From positions 62,001 to 126,000 of the forward strand of contig WNYE01000007.1 in the NCBI GenBank assembly GCA_021396245.1: 64,000 bases of DNA, read 5' to 3'. The notes below the pieces were generated by a model that saw nothing but the letters and a program-made list of their open reading frames with translations, had not been told where the DNA came from and ran no database searches. This DNA comes from Sporothrix humicola. Lineage: Eukaryota > Ascomycota > Sordariomycetes > Ophiostomatales > Ophiostomataceae. Position numbers and translations under genes: made by a program. This document shows, one piece after another, positions 39,740 through 54,100 of this stretch (position 1 is the first letter of the stretch; each line of letters opens with the position of its first letter).

Positions 39740-42700
39740 AGGCGTTGAGTTGTTCTGGAGATATGTTCTAGTTGGTATATCGGATTTGCTGTAGGCGGCT
39801 TGTAGCGTGTACTGGAAATCTCTGTTGCCCTTGTGCAGCAGTTGGTCTTGTTGCTGGTGTTGTTGCTATTGATGTTGGGACAGTTTGATGTCAAACAACG
39901 TTGAGTGACGTGACGCCGGTGAGCCAGTGATGGATATTGGCGTCAATAGTGTGTCAGTCGGGGTGGTGAGAGTAAAGTTGGAGACTTGCTGTATGGACGG
40001 GGGAAGAGGAGGGGAGGTGGGAATGTCAGTAAATATATTAGAAACGAAAAGGTAGGGTGGGTGAAGACAAAGGATGTGTACGAATGGGCAAGGGGAATTA
40101 TGATTAGAGACAGAATGAAGAAGAGATAAAGATGAAAAAAGGAATGTTGTGGGTATTTATCAAAAAGAGAAGATCCACAGGAACAAGAAAAAAGGAAAGA
40201 GGTGAAGGGAACGGGTGTGGACTTATATGGTGAGAGGGTGGGGAGGGTAAGGCAGACAAAAAGAAAAGCAGAAGAGAGACCAGGCCTGGCCAAAGGAGTC
40301 AGGCCTATCAGAGTCACAAGAGGGGGGAGAGAAACGCTAATCTAGGCCTTGTAGGCCCCTCCAACTCTTTCAACCCCCAACTCTTAGTGATGGTCTTTCT
40401 GCTTCACCTTCTGACCCGTCTGCCAAACGCTAAACTAGGAAAGACGCCAAAAAGAGAGTTGCATGTAAGTCGAGGAGGCAAAAAATAGAGAAAATACGTA
40501 CATTGCTATACGGCCCCGATTCGTGGTCCGTGGAGAAAGTAGTGGCTGAGGATGTGGTGGAACAGTCAATGCTCATGTCCGTGTTGATATGCATGTTGCT
40601 TTCTTGGCTTTTTACACCAGTTGAGGTATACCCAAGAGTATGGCGCCTTGTAGTTATTGGACCGTCCGAGTACGTCAAGATGTGTCTGAAGACCCTCTAG
40701 GACCGATGGTCAATGGCAGAGGACGAGGTGGCCCTTGGGGTGTGATGTAGATGCCGAAGAGGCGTCGTGAGACGCGTAGATACTTGTCCTCTTTGTAGTC
40801 GTCGGTCGATATTTTGTGGTTAGATCTAGCCCTGGTGGAATCTGAGACTCTGACTGTACTTGCGAGACAGATGCTATGAAAGGCTTGTCGAAGGGGCAGA
40901 TGAAGTGGACGCAAGGTCGAAATGAGATTGCAGAAGGGCGGATGGTTGTCGCGAGAGAAAAGCTGAAGAATCTGCTGAAAACAGAGAGAAAGAGAGGAAT
41001 GGAGTAAACGGCCGAGAAAGTGAGAGGAAGATGCTCTGTAGACCGAAACGAATTGGGCTGCTGTTTGGGTCGTTCCTTCCTATTTTGGTTGCTTGTCCCC
41101 GATGATGGTGGTTGCTCCTGCCTCGACTCTCTTTATTTTCCTTTTGGAGCTCTCTTGTTGTCGAGTCTAGATTCTCTGGAGCACGATGGCCAGAACGCGG
41201 CGTATTCAGTCAGAAGAGAACAAAGATGAGAACCTCAGAGTGAACGCCGAGGCTGGATAGCTTGCTCTGCAAGGACGAGGAACAAAGACACAAAAGGGGT
41301 GTGTATGGTTGTTCTTGTAGGATGTGTGTCTCTGAAAGACGTGGAGAATGGAGACAAAAGAAGCAACAATGGATGTTCAACAGAGGCAAGAGCACGTTGA
41401 AAATAAAGAAGGAGCGACTGTGGACAGCGTATGCAATGACACAATTTTTTCTTTCTTTTCTTTTGCTCTTCTTCCAAGGAAGGCGCGAATCTTTCTGTTT
41501 GTGGAAGCAAGGGGCAGCGATTTTTGTACTGATGAGGCAAGTGCGAAGAAGGCACAAAATTGTTTTCTTGCACAAAGACAAAAAGAGGGAAGGAGCGACT
41601 GGGATGCCAACAAGAAATTAAGCAAAAGACAGTGGATGAACTTGGAACTTGTGATGTCAAAGAAGGAGGCGATGTACTGAGAAAATGAAACAAAAAAGAC
41701 GACGAGAAGAAGAAAAGAGGGCGAGGAAACGCGGCCATGAAGTAGTCCTGGCCCCATGGAGGACCCATGATGTTTGGGGGCCAAAAATGCGTCCTTCACA
41801 GGACATTGCAGCAACAGAAGCAAGATTTTGTGTCGCGATTCTGTTGATTGTTACATACAGACTATTTTGCCCGAGATCACTGTCCTTTTCGTGTAAGTGA
41901 CCCTTCGCCGACGTTGCTGGCCTCGTTAATTACCGTCCGAAGCGCATCGTCAACATCAGCCTTGATACCCTCTCTAAATTGCTGCTTCTACGACATACGA
42001 CCAGACACACAATTTTTACCCCTAGAAATTGGAGAAATAAAGGCAATAAGGATATTACAGGAGAAATCCGCGAAACAACTAACACCGAGACGTGCCTTGT
42101 TCAGTTGGACGTATGTCGTCCAGGCTTCCTACCAGCGAGAAAAAGCAGTGCAACAGAACACGCCCCATTTCTCCAGTACGATCGATATCTACACTCCGTA
42201 ACCCGCGTGGAGCTTCAAGGCGTTGGTTCAAAGGGGAGCGTAGCGCGAGAGGGATCAACTGTGTGTGTTTCTTGCGTGTGTATTGCGACGTGATGGAGGG
42301 GGGTGTACTACGCAAGGGAAGGAGAGTTAACTTCCATGTGCAGGGACAGAGACGAAAGGGCACGCAGCCCTGCAATTTACATTTTGTCTTGCCGATACAG
42401 GCTTGGCCTAGACTCTTGCTAACCCACGCTCTTTCCGTGATCGTCCAACAGACAACAGAGGAGCCGTGGCCGTTGCCGTAGAGGGGAGTGGGAGGAAGAA
42501 GGGCGAGCAGGTGTGCCGACAGGAAGAACAGAAAGGCAAGAGAAGGTGGATAAACCTGTATGGGGGAGGGCTCTGCAATGGACGTTGTAGGAGAAATAGA
42601 GTACCGTGTGGGTAGAGTCTGGACGCTGAAAGATTAAAGCAATAAAACGCAGAGCAACAAGAGAGTGAGAAGAAACAAAATGAGGCCGTTCTCCGGGCTG

Positions 42701-43600
42701 ACTCTGTGTCTGCCTACGACGTAATACAGCGTGCAGCAATGCTGGAAACGAACTGCATGCGCGACTGTATACCCTGTAAATTGCCCCGTTGGAAGCACTC
42801 AGTATTGTAGTGGTGTCGAGTCCCATGTGTCGTTTCTAGCAATCACTGCACACCATGCTTCATGAAGTTTGTCTCTCGTGCTGGGTTCTTTGATTGGCGT
42901 CTAGAAAAATATGAGAGCGGAGGACATATTCGGGTTTTTGATCAGCGCAGCTGGTATGGGTTAGAGGTGACTTTAGAAAGAAAAAAGACAACCAGGGGAT
43001 AGAAGGACTCGAAGGGCTGTGAAAAAGAAAACGAGGTCAAGCAAAAGGGCCCAGGCAGACTGTTGTTAGTGCATGTCGGATGCAAGAGGGTGGAGGCAGA
43101 TGGGGTCGAGGTCGAGGTCGAGGAAAAAACAGAGTGGAAGGGGGGGAGGGTGTGTGACAAAAGGTCGATGGTCGACGGCATGTGGGATCAACAGAGAAAA
43201 CGGGGGCGTGTTTTTGGTGAAGACACCCCCTACAAATCCTAGTCGATGGAGGGTTGTGCGGCTGTTTGCTTTTGGGGTGTGGTTTAGGGGACTAGGGGCG
43301 TGAGGAGATGAGGAGTAGAGTGAGAGAGAAAGCGAAGACTGGCAGGCCAAGCATGAAGAAAAAGAAAGAAAAAAGTAAGACAAGGAAGAAAAGAAAGCAC
43401 AAAATGAAGCAAGAATGACACTGAAAGACATGAAGAGAAACAGAACCCAAATCAAGGGCTAGCAAAGAAGGAGCTATGCTTTGCAGTGCCCTTTGAGGGG
43501 AGGTAAAGTACTTACCGTGGCCGAAGCTTCCTCTTCTAGCTTTTACGTCCAGCAGCACCTGCTTTCTTTTGTGAGTGTTTGATTGTTATGGGAAGTCGTC
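39740..43600. other. upstream region of the Q/S-rich regulator; no gene seen
   Basis: Reading on the minus strand, 39740-39900 is a CAA/ACA-rich leader that should be unstructured. Beyond it the minus strand is pyrimidine-rich almost without break to about 43600, as in a long fungal leader and promoter. A strong splice-donor-like site (ACG|GTAAGT, minus) lies near 43516, so a spliced 5' UTR of several kb is possible. Small open frames overlap on both strands, and none shows a domain. Confidence 0.5.
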
Positions 43601-46600
43601 AAGGAAAGAAGGCGCATATGTTAGGGCATTGCCGCTCTTTCCATCCCAATGATGAGAAGGCGCAATGGGTAGATTGAGGCAGGCGCAATGCGGGACCTCG
43701 ACTGGGGAAGGTACCCTCTACGAAAATCATCATATGGAAGGCTCGACGGGAAGTGATTGAAAGGCAATTCGTTGTAGGCGCGGGATGGCTAGTAAGGCAG
43801 ACGCCTCCCTTAGCATCGAGCTTCCCTGGACCTTTCTTTTCCACTTCCTCTTCGCATAGAACACCCCATCTAATATGGCGAGGCCGCGCGACAACAGGCC
43901 CGCACTGATTTTTACCGCAGGAAACGCGCGGATGGCGGCCCTCGGCAAGCAGGGCAAGCACACTTCTTCGCTCTTTCTTTTTGAGCAACGTCTTTTCCGT
44001 TGTTTCTTTCCCGCATATAACGCAGTCGCCGACTCGTCTACCTGCCAAATAACTTGCCGCCCCAGACGCTGATGCGCCAGGAAGGAAAGAACGATGGACC
44101 ATATCACTCACTAATTAATACTCAGTGTATTGCGGTCTTTGCAAGCCCATTCGATGCCTAAACTGTTATATGCAACAATATACGTATGTTGGGTATGTAA
44201 GCGAAGAATCAAAGCATCGCCTGGGACTGTCGAGACGGCACATGACTTTGTCGCAAAGCTCTTTACACCAAAATCAGAGGGAAAAGAGAGTCGGTTTGGT
44301 GCAATGTTGAATCAACACCTGCTGCGACGAATGCGACGAATAGCGTTGTGGGTCCCCTTATTAGCTTCTTTTTTGGCCAAGAGCACTAAAAGACCGCTAA
44401 ATTTTAGGTGCGATTTTATGATCTAAGTGCACTCGAAAAAGAGCTCTCCCGTCCTCCACTTGAACGGGGGCTTGTTGCAGATCGTTCATGGCCGTGCAGA
44501 AGAAGGAACGTTCAATGTGTAAAAAATGGACGGAAGCACGACGACAGCCATTGAAACTGAAGACCTGAATAGAGCGGGCCACGAGATTTCGCGGCGAAGA
44601 GTGGCTCCAGTGGGTTTGCAAAAACACGCGGCAGGAGCGACCGGGGGCCCCTTGATGCAATTGAACATTCAACGGTGCGGAAGGAGGTGGGGGCTCGCCG
44701 TTGACGAGGTCGGCGACAGTGGGAAACACGGCAGGAGGCAATGAAACTGACGATTGGGGCGGGCGGCTTCCTTCCTCAACTTTCGTCGACCATAGAGATC
44801 TGGCACATTTTGCAGAATTATGAATAACGACCTGTGTCGGTACATCGAACACAGACGCCCCAGAACTGACGCGATGCGACATGGGGTGAATTTTATTGCG
44901 CCCTGTACCTTTCTGTACCTGTCAGCACCTCTGTTTTTAGACATCGTACCTCGACCATCGACATCGGCATGCAACCCTAACCTTGGGTCTGGGCGGTTGT
45001 ATCCCGACAAGGTGGACTCAAAATCGAATGAAAAGTCCAGCGTGGGTGCAAAGTTGTGGTTCTGTTCTCTAAGAGGTATCTACTTGCGCGCAATGGTCAG
45101 ATCCCATCCACCAGCGACCGGAAATCACCATCTAGGACGTAGCAACAGAAACTGGCAGGAGACAAAGAGCTCTGATGATGCCTTTCAGTTTTCAGTACTC
45201 GGAGCATATACCACGGCGCGATCAACATGTTCTTTGGTGCATGTTCCCACCAAAGAGAGAAGCTGAGGTGCACCCGAGAAGATGAATCATCAGACGTGGC
45301 CAAGGTGTCTAGAAACCGGCCACTGACAAACCAACTGGGCTCAAAATCAAAGAGACTGAAATAGGAGATGGCATGTTCAGAGAGCAGTTATACTCTGTAT
45401 TACGCCACGACTATTATCCTTGTGCAAAACATCGCCGTATCACAGCACGTGCAGCAAAATTGTAGCACAGAGTGCACGATGGGGTGCAAGATAGCATGCT
45501 TTGTGATACTAGCCCTGCTCTTTGACAGTTGCACAAAATTAATGAAAAATAAAAGATGAGGAATAAAAGGACAAAATGAAGTGACCCAAGACAGAATGAG
45601 AGACAAGGGACGGACGGAAGAGAATGTCTCGTGCTACAGAACATCTAAGGAATGGCTTGTAAGACCCAAAAGAGTGTACACCGAGCTCGCCGTATCTTGA
45701 AGATGGCCTCCGAATACCAGAAAGAAAGGAAATAAGACCGCCGACAAAAAAAAAGAAACTATGCATCTCCTGGATTCTGGGAACAAACTACACCAAAAAA
45801 AACTTCAAAGGGAACTGAACTCTGAGACACAGGGACATTGAACACCGAGACAAAGCAAGGAGCGATTCTAGCCAATACGGAGTCTAGATAGAACCTGTCG
45901 GGACACAAGTTGCAAAGCAAAAGAAGAAAAAAGAGAGAGAGAAAAGTACAAGACATTTGTCCAATAGCATGGACTTGTTTTTCTACTTCATAGATGATAA
46001 AGTATTCTGGGCACTCAGGGTTAGTGTGTAACTGTTCGCCCCCATGGCGACCAGTGCCAAGAACATTGGGGAGGAAGGGGGAAACAAGCAAGGACAAGTG
46101 ACGTGCAGAAGATAACTGGGAGGAAGAGAACTCTTGAAATGTTGAAAACCATCTAGAGGTCGCAATACGAGAAAGCACTCGAAAGAGCGCAGATTTTAAA
46201 CTTCTCAGACCATCCAAGCTTCTTGATAGCTTCATGATCCGATATTCTTTCGTACGAAAGGACTCGCACGAGAAGAAATTCGGGTCCCACCAATGATAGA
46301 AGAGAGTGCTAATGGGAATGCCAAAAAAAAGAGGCTGTCTTTTTGGCGCGAGTCCTGGAACAGCCGGTTATGGTCTAGGCCTTGGCTCTCAGTGGGGTGA
46401 CAAGTATCGTAATTGAAGATGACAAAAAGCCAATTCGCATGTACCTGAGCTACAGTATTCAATGCAATATAATATCGTGTTATCGGTACAAACGCGCAGC
46501 TTCTTTCTCATGTCTTTCTCCTCAGGATTGTCTCGTGTGTGTTTGCCTACCTCCTCGTTTACCGTTGACGCTAAAAGACGCCGGTCCACGGTGAAAGAGA

Positions 46601-49600
46601 GAGTATGAGACCACAAAGAAGGGTACGCCGAATTCAGGACAAAGGGAACACGAAAGGGCCACATGGAAAGACATCCAAGGAGGCCTCGACCTCCATCCTC
46701 ACCTTGACTTCGACTTCGGAGGCCAACAACGCGAAACAAAAGGCGCTTTGAAGCAAGTGTATGCCAACTGGAGCAGAAACGTGGTTCTCCAACGGCCCGA
46801 AAGATACCAGAAATGCTAAGCAAGGGAAAAGGGAAAAGTCAAAGAGTTTGGAGGAGTCAAAGTTCAATATTCAGAAACATGCACACTGTGAATAAATGGA
46901 GAAGATGGAAAGGCTACTCCAAAATGTGTGACAAAATCATTACAAAACACATATTTGCCAAAAAGGGGACCTGATGCAACTCTGCAAAAACAGCAAAAGG
47001 TACGACGCAACGGTGGAGAGGCAAAAAATCGCAAAGGCCTCACGGGCCAGTTTGAAAATCATCAAAATCTGGTTGGGCCGTGTTCCTCCCCTGTTCGGAT
47101 GCTCCATCATTTGGTCGGCTCCGAAGAAGAACGAACTGCCAGGAAATCAAGATCAGAAAAGACCACAAACAGCCCAAAACGAATGAAATGACTAGAAAGA
47201 GGCACAAAAGACGCTCAGGATCGCAGACAAAATGTCATGCAAGGTCGATCATATTGTATGGAATGCTAAGATCTTCCCCTGGTTTGTGTGCGTGCGCCAT
47301 TTGCGTTTGCTAGCTGGTGTGGTTTGCTGTGTACACACTCTCTCTGTTCTCTGCACCTCTCTCACTTTCCGAACCTTTCTGGCTTCTGTCTTTCCTTGGC
47401 TCTTTCAATGTGCGTTTCTTTCCTGTGACAAGCGCTAGACCGAGATGCAGCTTCCGTCCTTTCTGGCAATAGAATGGCCGGCGTATTAGTGGATATCGGA
47501 AGAGACCTCTACATTTCTACGGAGTAAATATCAAGCATTCACGTCCTCGTAAAGCGCACCCTCTTGTGCACGGCTTTACTTTTGAACTGAACGTGAATAT
47601 GCCTCAAACGAATCGTCAAGGAAATAACGGCAAAATGCACATGCCCGGTGAGATCGTGGACCGTTAACGCCTGACCGTAGACTGAAAGGGGAAGGACACC
47701 GGGCATCGTCAAGAAAAAAAGAAAGAAGCCTTCAAAACTTGACCTTGTCGTGAACAAGGGTAAGGTGAGACCGTTGAAGGATCGTTTTTAGAGCAAGCAG
47801 GGCTATCAAAAGAGTGAACAGGCCGACAAAATCCTAGGCGCTTGAATAATGGCTAGGTGATGAAGGTCTGGGCGATGGCAATAGCTTCAGGTCTACATTA
47901 AAGCTCCCCAGATGCTACGGAGAAATAAAAAAGGTGCCATCGCCTGGAGGCGCCTGTCCGTGCACTGCAGTAGGAAGATAAATAGCAGACGAAGCAGGGG
48001 AAAATGTGCCAAACGAAAGCTGCTAACGGTCAGTGTCAGTGCAACTTAGTATAGGAAAGAAAAGCGAAGAAGAAAACGATATCGGCAGGGATCAGGGCTC
48101 AAGTCCCGGGGAAGGTGGGCGTATGGTGGGCTAGGCTAGCACTGGCGCTGTTTCTGGTTTCTCTGGTGCACTCTGGGCAGTGTTCGATTTTGCTTTATTT
48201 TTGCTTCAACTTTTACGACATACGGAAAACGTCGTAGCGTCGCCCCAAGAAAAACGACGGAGGATCTTCGAGGGCTGTACTGATGCGTAGAAGGAGGAAG
48301 GCCGCGGAAGACGGACACAGACAAGCTTGACAAGCACCGTCAGGACACAGACAGACTGAAGCAGGGACAGGGTCAGACCAGGGATAGAATAACTGGCAGA
48401 CTTTAGACAGGGCACGACAGGACAGGACACAAGGGATGAGCGGAAATCGGAGAGTCAGTGGCTGCAGACGGTCGCGAAAAACGAGACCTGCACTAATCAG
48501 GCCGCAACTCAGAAGCCGGTGAAGCGAGAAGAGGCACAGGATAGGCAGAATCGAGAGATGACTGGCAAAAAGACGAAAGCAGAGTGAGATCGTTCGTAAT
48601 GCTGCAATTCCAGATGAGGATATGGCGTGGGTTCAGGCGAGCACTGCCTTGGTCGACAGGGCCTGGCCACGTCGTAATGTTGTGTGGGGTGGCGAGAAGA
48701 AGAGTGAAGGGAGACGCGAGATGGGGTGAGGGAGACAAGAAAAAGAGTGAAAAGTGTGATAGGGGTGCATGGCATGCAAATTAATTTGTACGAGACAGTG
48801 CAGGCAAAGAGAAAGAGGCCAGAAAGGAAGGTGCCCATGGGGGTAAACAGAAAGAACGATAGACTCAATGATGAAAAAGATAATCTGGCTGTATGATTCA
48901 CGAATAGGGAAAGAGCGACCTGCACATCGACGAAGAAGGCAGTGACGAACCAAAAGAGAAGGAGCTGCGCCGCACGGTAGTATGGAAGAAGAGGCATACA
49001 GAGGAAACACAGGGAAGAGAAATACAGAAGCAACATGGATAGGCCACAATCAAGCCTTTTTACTGCACATTCCTACAAAAGTGCGGTGTGTTAATAAAGA
49101 GCTCGCACGGCAGGCCACATGTGGAAGACGGGAAGACGGGAAAGCTGCATAGAAAGATCACAGCCTTGTAAAAAAGCAGAGGAAAAAAATCAAGAAAATA
49201 TTCACAACATGTGGCTTTGAGAATGAGGCATATGTGACGACCTGTGAACTCGAAGTACATTCGAAACAGCGCAAGATGCAGATGAATTTGGGTATGTGTG
49301 AGAGAGTCCAGATCCACAAGGCAAGCCTGGACTCTCACACTCTCAAATCGTCACAAAATCTGGTTCTCTTCAAGGCCCGCGTTCCATTCCGTCCTTTCCA
49401 CCCCCTAGTATGTAAATCATATGACCGTTAGACGCCGCGGACAACACTTGTTAGCCTCCGCGTCGACGGGAGATCAGGGAAAGTAGAAAAATGACAGAAA
49501 AAGGTAAGGGGAGGGGAGGATCTGGGCAGTTGGAGTCTTGAGGAATCAGGGACAAGGGATGAGCATTAACTTCGTATTAGCTTGGGAGTGGAATGTTGTA

Positions 49601-51100
49601 GCAAAGAAAGAGACTAAAGAGAGGGAAAGAGGAGTAGTGAAAGAGGCAGAGAGGGGAAACGAACGATAGGCCAAAAAAAGTACGGTGTGGAGTACGGAGT
49701 ACTTTTCAGGACAATAAAATCAAAGAAATTCAAAAGACAAACCCAAAAGACGAAAAGAAAGAAAGAAAAAGATAGGTGTGTCCCAAAGAAGATTAGCTGG
49801 TCACCTCGAATGTGATTGGGAGCTGCAATGTACACGAAAACGCCTCGAGCATGATAAAAGGTGAAAGGATGTGGAGGTCTCTTTTTATTGGTGCGGAACC
49901 TTCCCCAGGCGAGGTTTCTTTTAATCTTTGGTGGGGAAGAGGGATGGCGACAAAGTGGGAGACAAGCATCCAGGAGGAAGAGGAGGAAGTGGGGGACGAG
50001 AAGAAAGGCGAAATGAAAGAAAAGCAGAGAGAAAGGAACAAGAGAAAGGCAAGGGATGAGTGAGGGGACAAGCTGAACAGAGACAAGGCTCTATGCAGGG
50101 TACGAAGAGAGCAAGACTCTGTATGTTCTTTTCTTTTTCTTGTGCAACGATGCTTGTACGAAATGGGCCAAAGAGAGCAGACACGAGAATGCTTTCCTTG
50201 GATTGCCCAGGGTATGAAGTACACCCATGTCGCGTTCCTTACGCGCCATAGTCTATGTAACTTGGACAAAGGTAGATTGCAGGCATTATTCTAAGGAGAA
50301 AAGAAACAGATCGGGGAAAGAAGTGAGGTGATTGCGACTGAAGAAAGAGAGTGCAAGAAATAGCAGAAAAAAGCTCATCATCCTCTTTGTGGCCGCTGAA
50401 AGAAGAATCGACTATTTGGCGAGACGAGCGACAGCGCTTTTCTTCATCCAGATAATTCCCCGCAAACTAGTGGCAGTGAATTCAAAGACATCTGCACTGC
50501 TTAGCTTCCTTACCTCTTTTGCATCTTTATTAGCTTATTAGCTCTTGCTGCTTTCGTTGTTACCACAGCTCATCTCATCGAAGACACCCCTGTCCCCCAC
50601 GTTTCTGGTGATCTTGTCAGCTTTCACATACTCTAGTAGCTCATCGAGCTTCCAAAAGCAGATCCACACGATGCGCCATGCGTGCCGTACTCCGTAGATG
50701 AGCTCTGTCCACGACGTTGTGCTAAAAGAATGCCAAGAGGTCAAAGGGGAATGGGGATTTAGCGGAATTCAAAACGGCGTGCCCGAATTCTGTGTGATTT
50801 TCTGCTTTCCGCTCTTTATGTCTCAAGATCGCCATGATCCCTTCCCACGAGATTATTGACTTCGTTTTCTCCTTTCGGCGCTGGGCCTTCTTTGTCGCCG
50901 CGGTGAAGTCCCTTTGATCTGCGCGCCACATATGGACGGCTCTGTCATCGTAATCGCCGAAGTCTGGAGAATGATCAAAACGCGGAATGTTTATTGAGGC
51001 TGCTAAAAAGACTGAATATTTCCCCGTGCATTTAGGTCGGACAGCAATATGTTCCGTGTGACGGAAACCCATTGTCAAATGGTGCTACAGAAGGTGCAGC
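43601..51100. other. gene-poor region, part 1
   Basis: Only short overlapping frames are found on both strands, with no domains, no recognisable start contexts and no codon bias. The plus strand is mostly purine-rich. TACGGAGTA or its complement occurs at 47518, 49693 and 50688. I see no tRNA, rRNA or transposon ends by eye. Confidence 0.5.
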
Positions 51101-54100
51101 ATGACGAATTGGTCGACGTACATCTGCACCTACAGGGAATTTTGTGTTTGAGAGGTTGGGCGAGGATAAGATAACGGGATGACTGGGGTTAATAAAATGC
51201 AACGGCCTCCGATATCCTTGTAACGATGTGGGGAAGATTAAATCTCACAATACTTTGAGAACTTTGTACTCCTTACGACGTATGTGTACTCCACGTCGCA
51301 CCGAAAGCTCAGTCAGTATGACAGAAACGAGAGGCCGTATTGGAAATCTCCAACAGACCAACAAGGAAGAATGCGTGCAATTGCCTCGTGGAAGAAGCAA
51401 CAGTCACGGCATCGCAACAGATAAAGACAAAGTGACAAGAAGCCACCAACATAGCAATATGTGTGTCCAACTGTCATGGCCGTTGATTGTATGCGTTTTG
51501 TGGACTTGTGAAGCTCTTTCAAAGAAAAGGATGAAGTGGGTGTCGTTTTTCTTCCTTTTCCCTTCTGTCTTTCTTCCTTCGCTCCTTCCTTTGCAAACAC
51601 TCCCTCCTCTTTCCTCACAGAAAGACGCGGGCCAAATGCCCAACAGGCTAGCAGTTGGTGCAGCTTCCTTCGTCCAATCTACGCTCACATTGCCCCACAC
51701 CTGTTACCAAACTGTCGGGTTCACTGTGGGAATGGCAGGAGCTCGGGGGATTGGGTGCCCGCGCCCACCTTTTTTCGCGCTGTGCTTTTTCTCCTCCGCT
51801 CCTTCCTCCGTTTCCCTCCAGGCCACAGACCAAAACCCAGATCCTAAACAGGCTAGCGCAGAATTTGCTCCTGCCAAAAAGCCATAGTTGACGCCCAAAA
51901 CCCACCTCAACTTACAGAAATCAACACCCCCTGTAAGGCCCTGTAACGCATTGCTAGCGCAATCACCTCGCCAGTGTCAGTCCAGGCTGCACCCTGTAAT
52001 TTTGGTGTCTTCTTCATTTCGATTTCAGTTATGGTTTTGATTTCATTTTCACCGTTCACTTTTGTCCCGGTTTTACCCTTTCTCGCCTCTGCTCATACTT
52101 TGCGATATTTCACCTCAATTTCCCTGGCCAATCTATTTCCACACGCCCACCTGCCTTCCCTGTGTGGCACGTTTGTCTGTCTGTAGCCGGTCGCTCTTGC
52201 CTTTGTGGGTTGGCCTCGCCTCGCTAATCAGGCGGCCGGTAAGGCGTTCCGTAGAGCATATTGCTGAACGTGCGTTTTGTTTACGAGGGTACTGCCCGAG
52301 GGCTGTGTTCTGTAGAATAAACAGATAGACGGGAAAATAAAGGCATAGAATACCGGTAAGAAAAAAAAGACACTCAAGCTCTCAATACTACTCTGCTCTC
52401 GGCGACCTCTCTCAAACGCCAAATCGGCGACGTCTGTGTATCTTGTCGACCAGACCCAGAACAGGAAGCCACGCCTCAAGGAATGAGTGAGAGGGGATCT
52501 TTGGTCAGGAAGCAGGGCAGGAGCGACCCGGCTCCACTCGGGCCACCTCGAACGTCCCGCGTCGTTTTGTATGTGAATGCTCCTCTGTTTTTCAGTGTTC
52601 ACCTTCTTGATTGCTACCCACACCCATACCCGCGCGCTTGCAATATGCACGTCGGGCACCCTTGCAACTCTGTCTTCCCTGTCAACACCATTAACAAGCT
52701 CGGAGTACGGAGAACTCGGTACGAGTGCGTGCACTTGAGTCGCTCTGAATTTGAATTTCAACAAAGCTTGCTCATGGCCCGCCAACAACCGGGAAAAAGA
52801 AGACCGAGACACGAGGCCCGAGAACGGAAAAGTGGGCAGTGCTGCCAGGCAGGCCCAGAGTGTAGGTCGCAAGGCATAAAAACAACAAAAGGACAGCAGA
52901 GAACACAACTTGCAACAGGCTCATCGCGATTCACAACCCGATCCAAAAAGTGACAACATACGAAAACGACGGGGAAGGGGGATAGGCCAACAGGGCCGAA
53001 ACAAAGTATCCCGGCAATAGGCCAACATTGACCGCCACAGCCTTCATGATCCTTTAGCTAGGCTTTATCTTCTTTCCATCTCATCTTTTCTGCCTGTCGT
53101 ATAGCGTAGATATTTTGTATCTAGTTGCAGGCAAACCACTATCCACTTCTACTGTGTATTTCATATGCAGTTTCTCTGCCGAAGTGGTGTGTCTTGGCCG
53201 GGCCCTATGGCCTCATATATTTCGTGCTTCTTCTGCCTTGCCGGTTCCTTTTTATTCCTTTTCCTTGCTCCTTCTTCCTTCTTCCTGCCGACAATAATTG
53301 TTTTACAGTGTACATGGATTCCCACGCGCAATATGCTTCCCTTTTCAGAAGCCAGGCCTGGGAAGGATTGAAACACTTTGGGAAGTATTTGGGCCTGTGA
53401 GTGAATATGGAAATCGAAAACGGCAGACAATGTTACTGAAGCAGTGCCAGAATGGGACGCAAAAAAGGAAACAGTAAAAAGAAACGAGTGACAAAATGTA
53501 CAGAAATGGCAGGATTGGCAGAAAAAGACAGGCCTTCAAAACAGGCTCCCGGGCGTCTGTCGCGCAAAAGGCAAGCAAAATACGACTGTAAATCCTCTTT
53601 GGTACAGCGCCAATACTACGTAAATGTTCCCCGTCCAAAGCCTCTTTGGGTCTGTTTCTTTTTTCGTCTTTTACTCTTCCATGTTTTCTTTTTTGTGCCT
53701 GCTATTATTCCCACCACTTCTCGTCCTCCGTGGGACGTGCTCCGTCGGGGCCATGTTCCTCGCGTTGTCGGTTCGGGGATCGCAAACCGTGGGCCAGTTC
53801 TGATGCTTCCACAAGAAAGTTACTCCGAAGTGCATGGTCCGCCAGCTCCTCACTTTTTGTCGGCGGCTGCGGCAAGCGGGATGTTCCCCTAGAGAAAAGG
53901 CAATGGTCCACTGCGGGCTTCATATGGAGTTGAGGTCAATCATACGACGCGCCGCCTAACGCGTTTCTGTGTATGCATAAAATAAAAATCAGAGTCGAGG
54001 TTGAACCCGAGTATTCCATATCTTCTTGCCCGGCTGCTATTATGTCTCACATTGGCTACTGTAAGACGTATTACAGAAGGGGATCAGACTGGCTATTCTC

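Noticed and set aside
43599..44111. Open frame of 170 residues on the minus strand
   Set aside because: A few Cys pairs suggested a zinc protein, but spacing is irregular and two other frames are open over the same bases.
51228..51887. Open frame of 219 residues on the plus strand
   Set aside because: It starts at a GTG, is low-complexity (Ser/Pro/Phe-rich), has no domain and overlaps equally long frames on the other strand.
52228..52908. Open frame of 226 residues on the minus strand
   Set aside because: Composition follows the local base bias, with no recognisable motif or intron structure; overlapped by a 156-residue frame on the plus strand.
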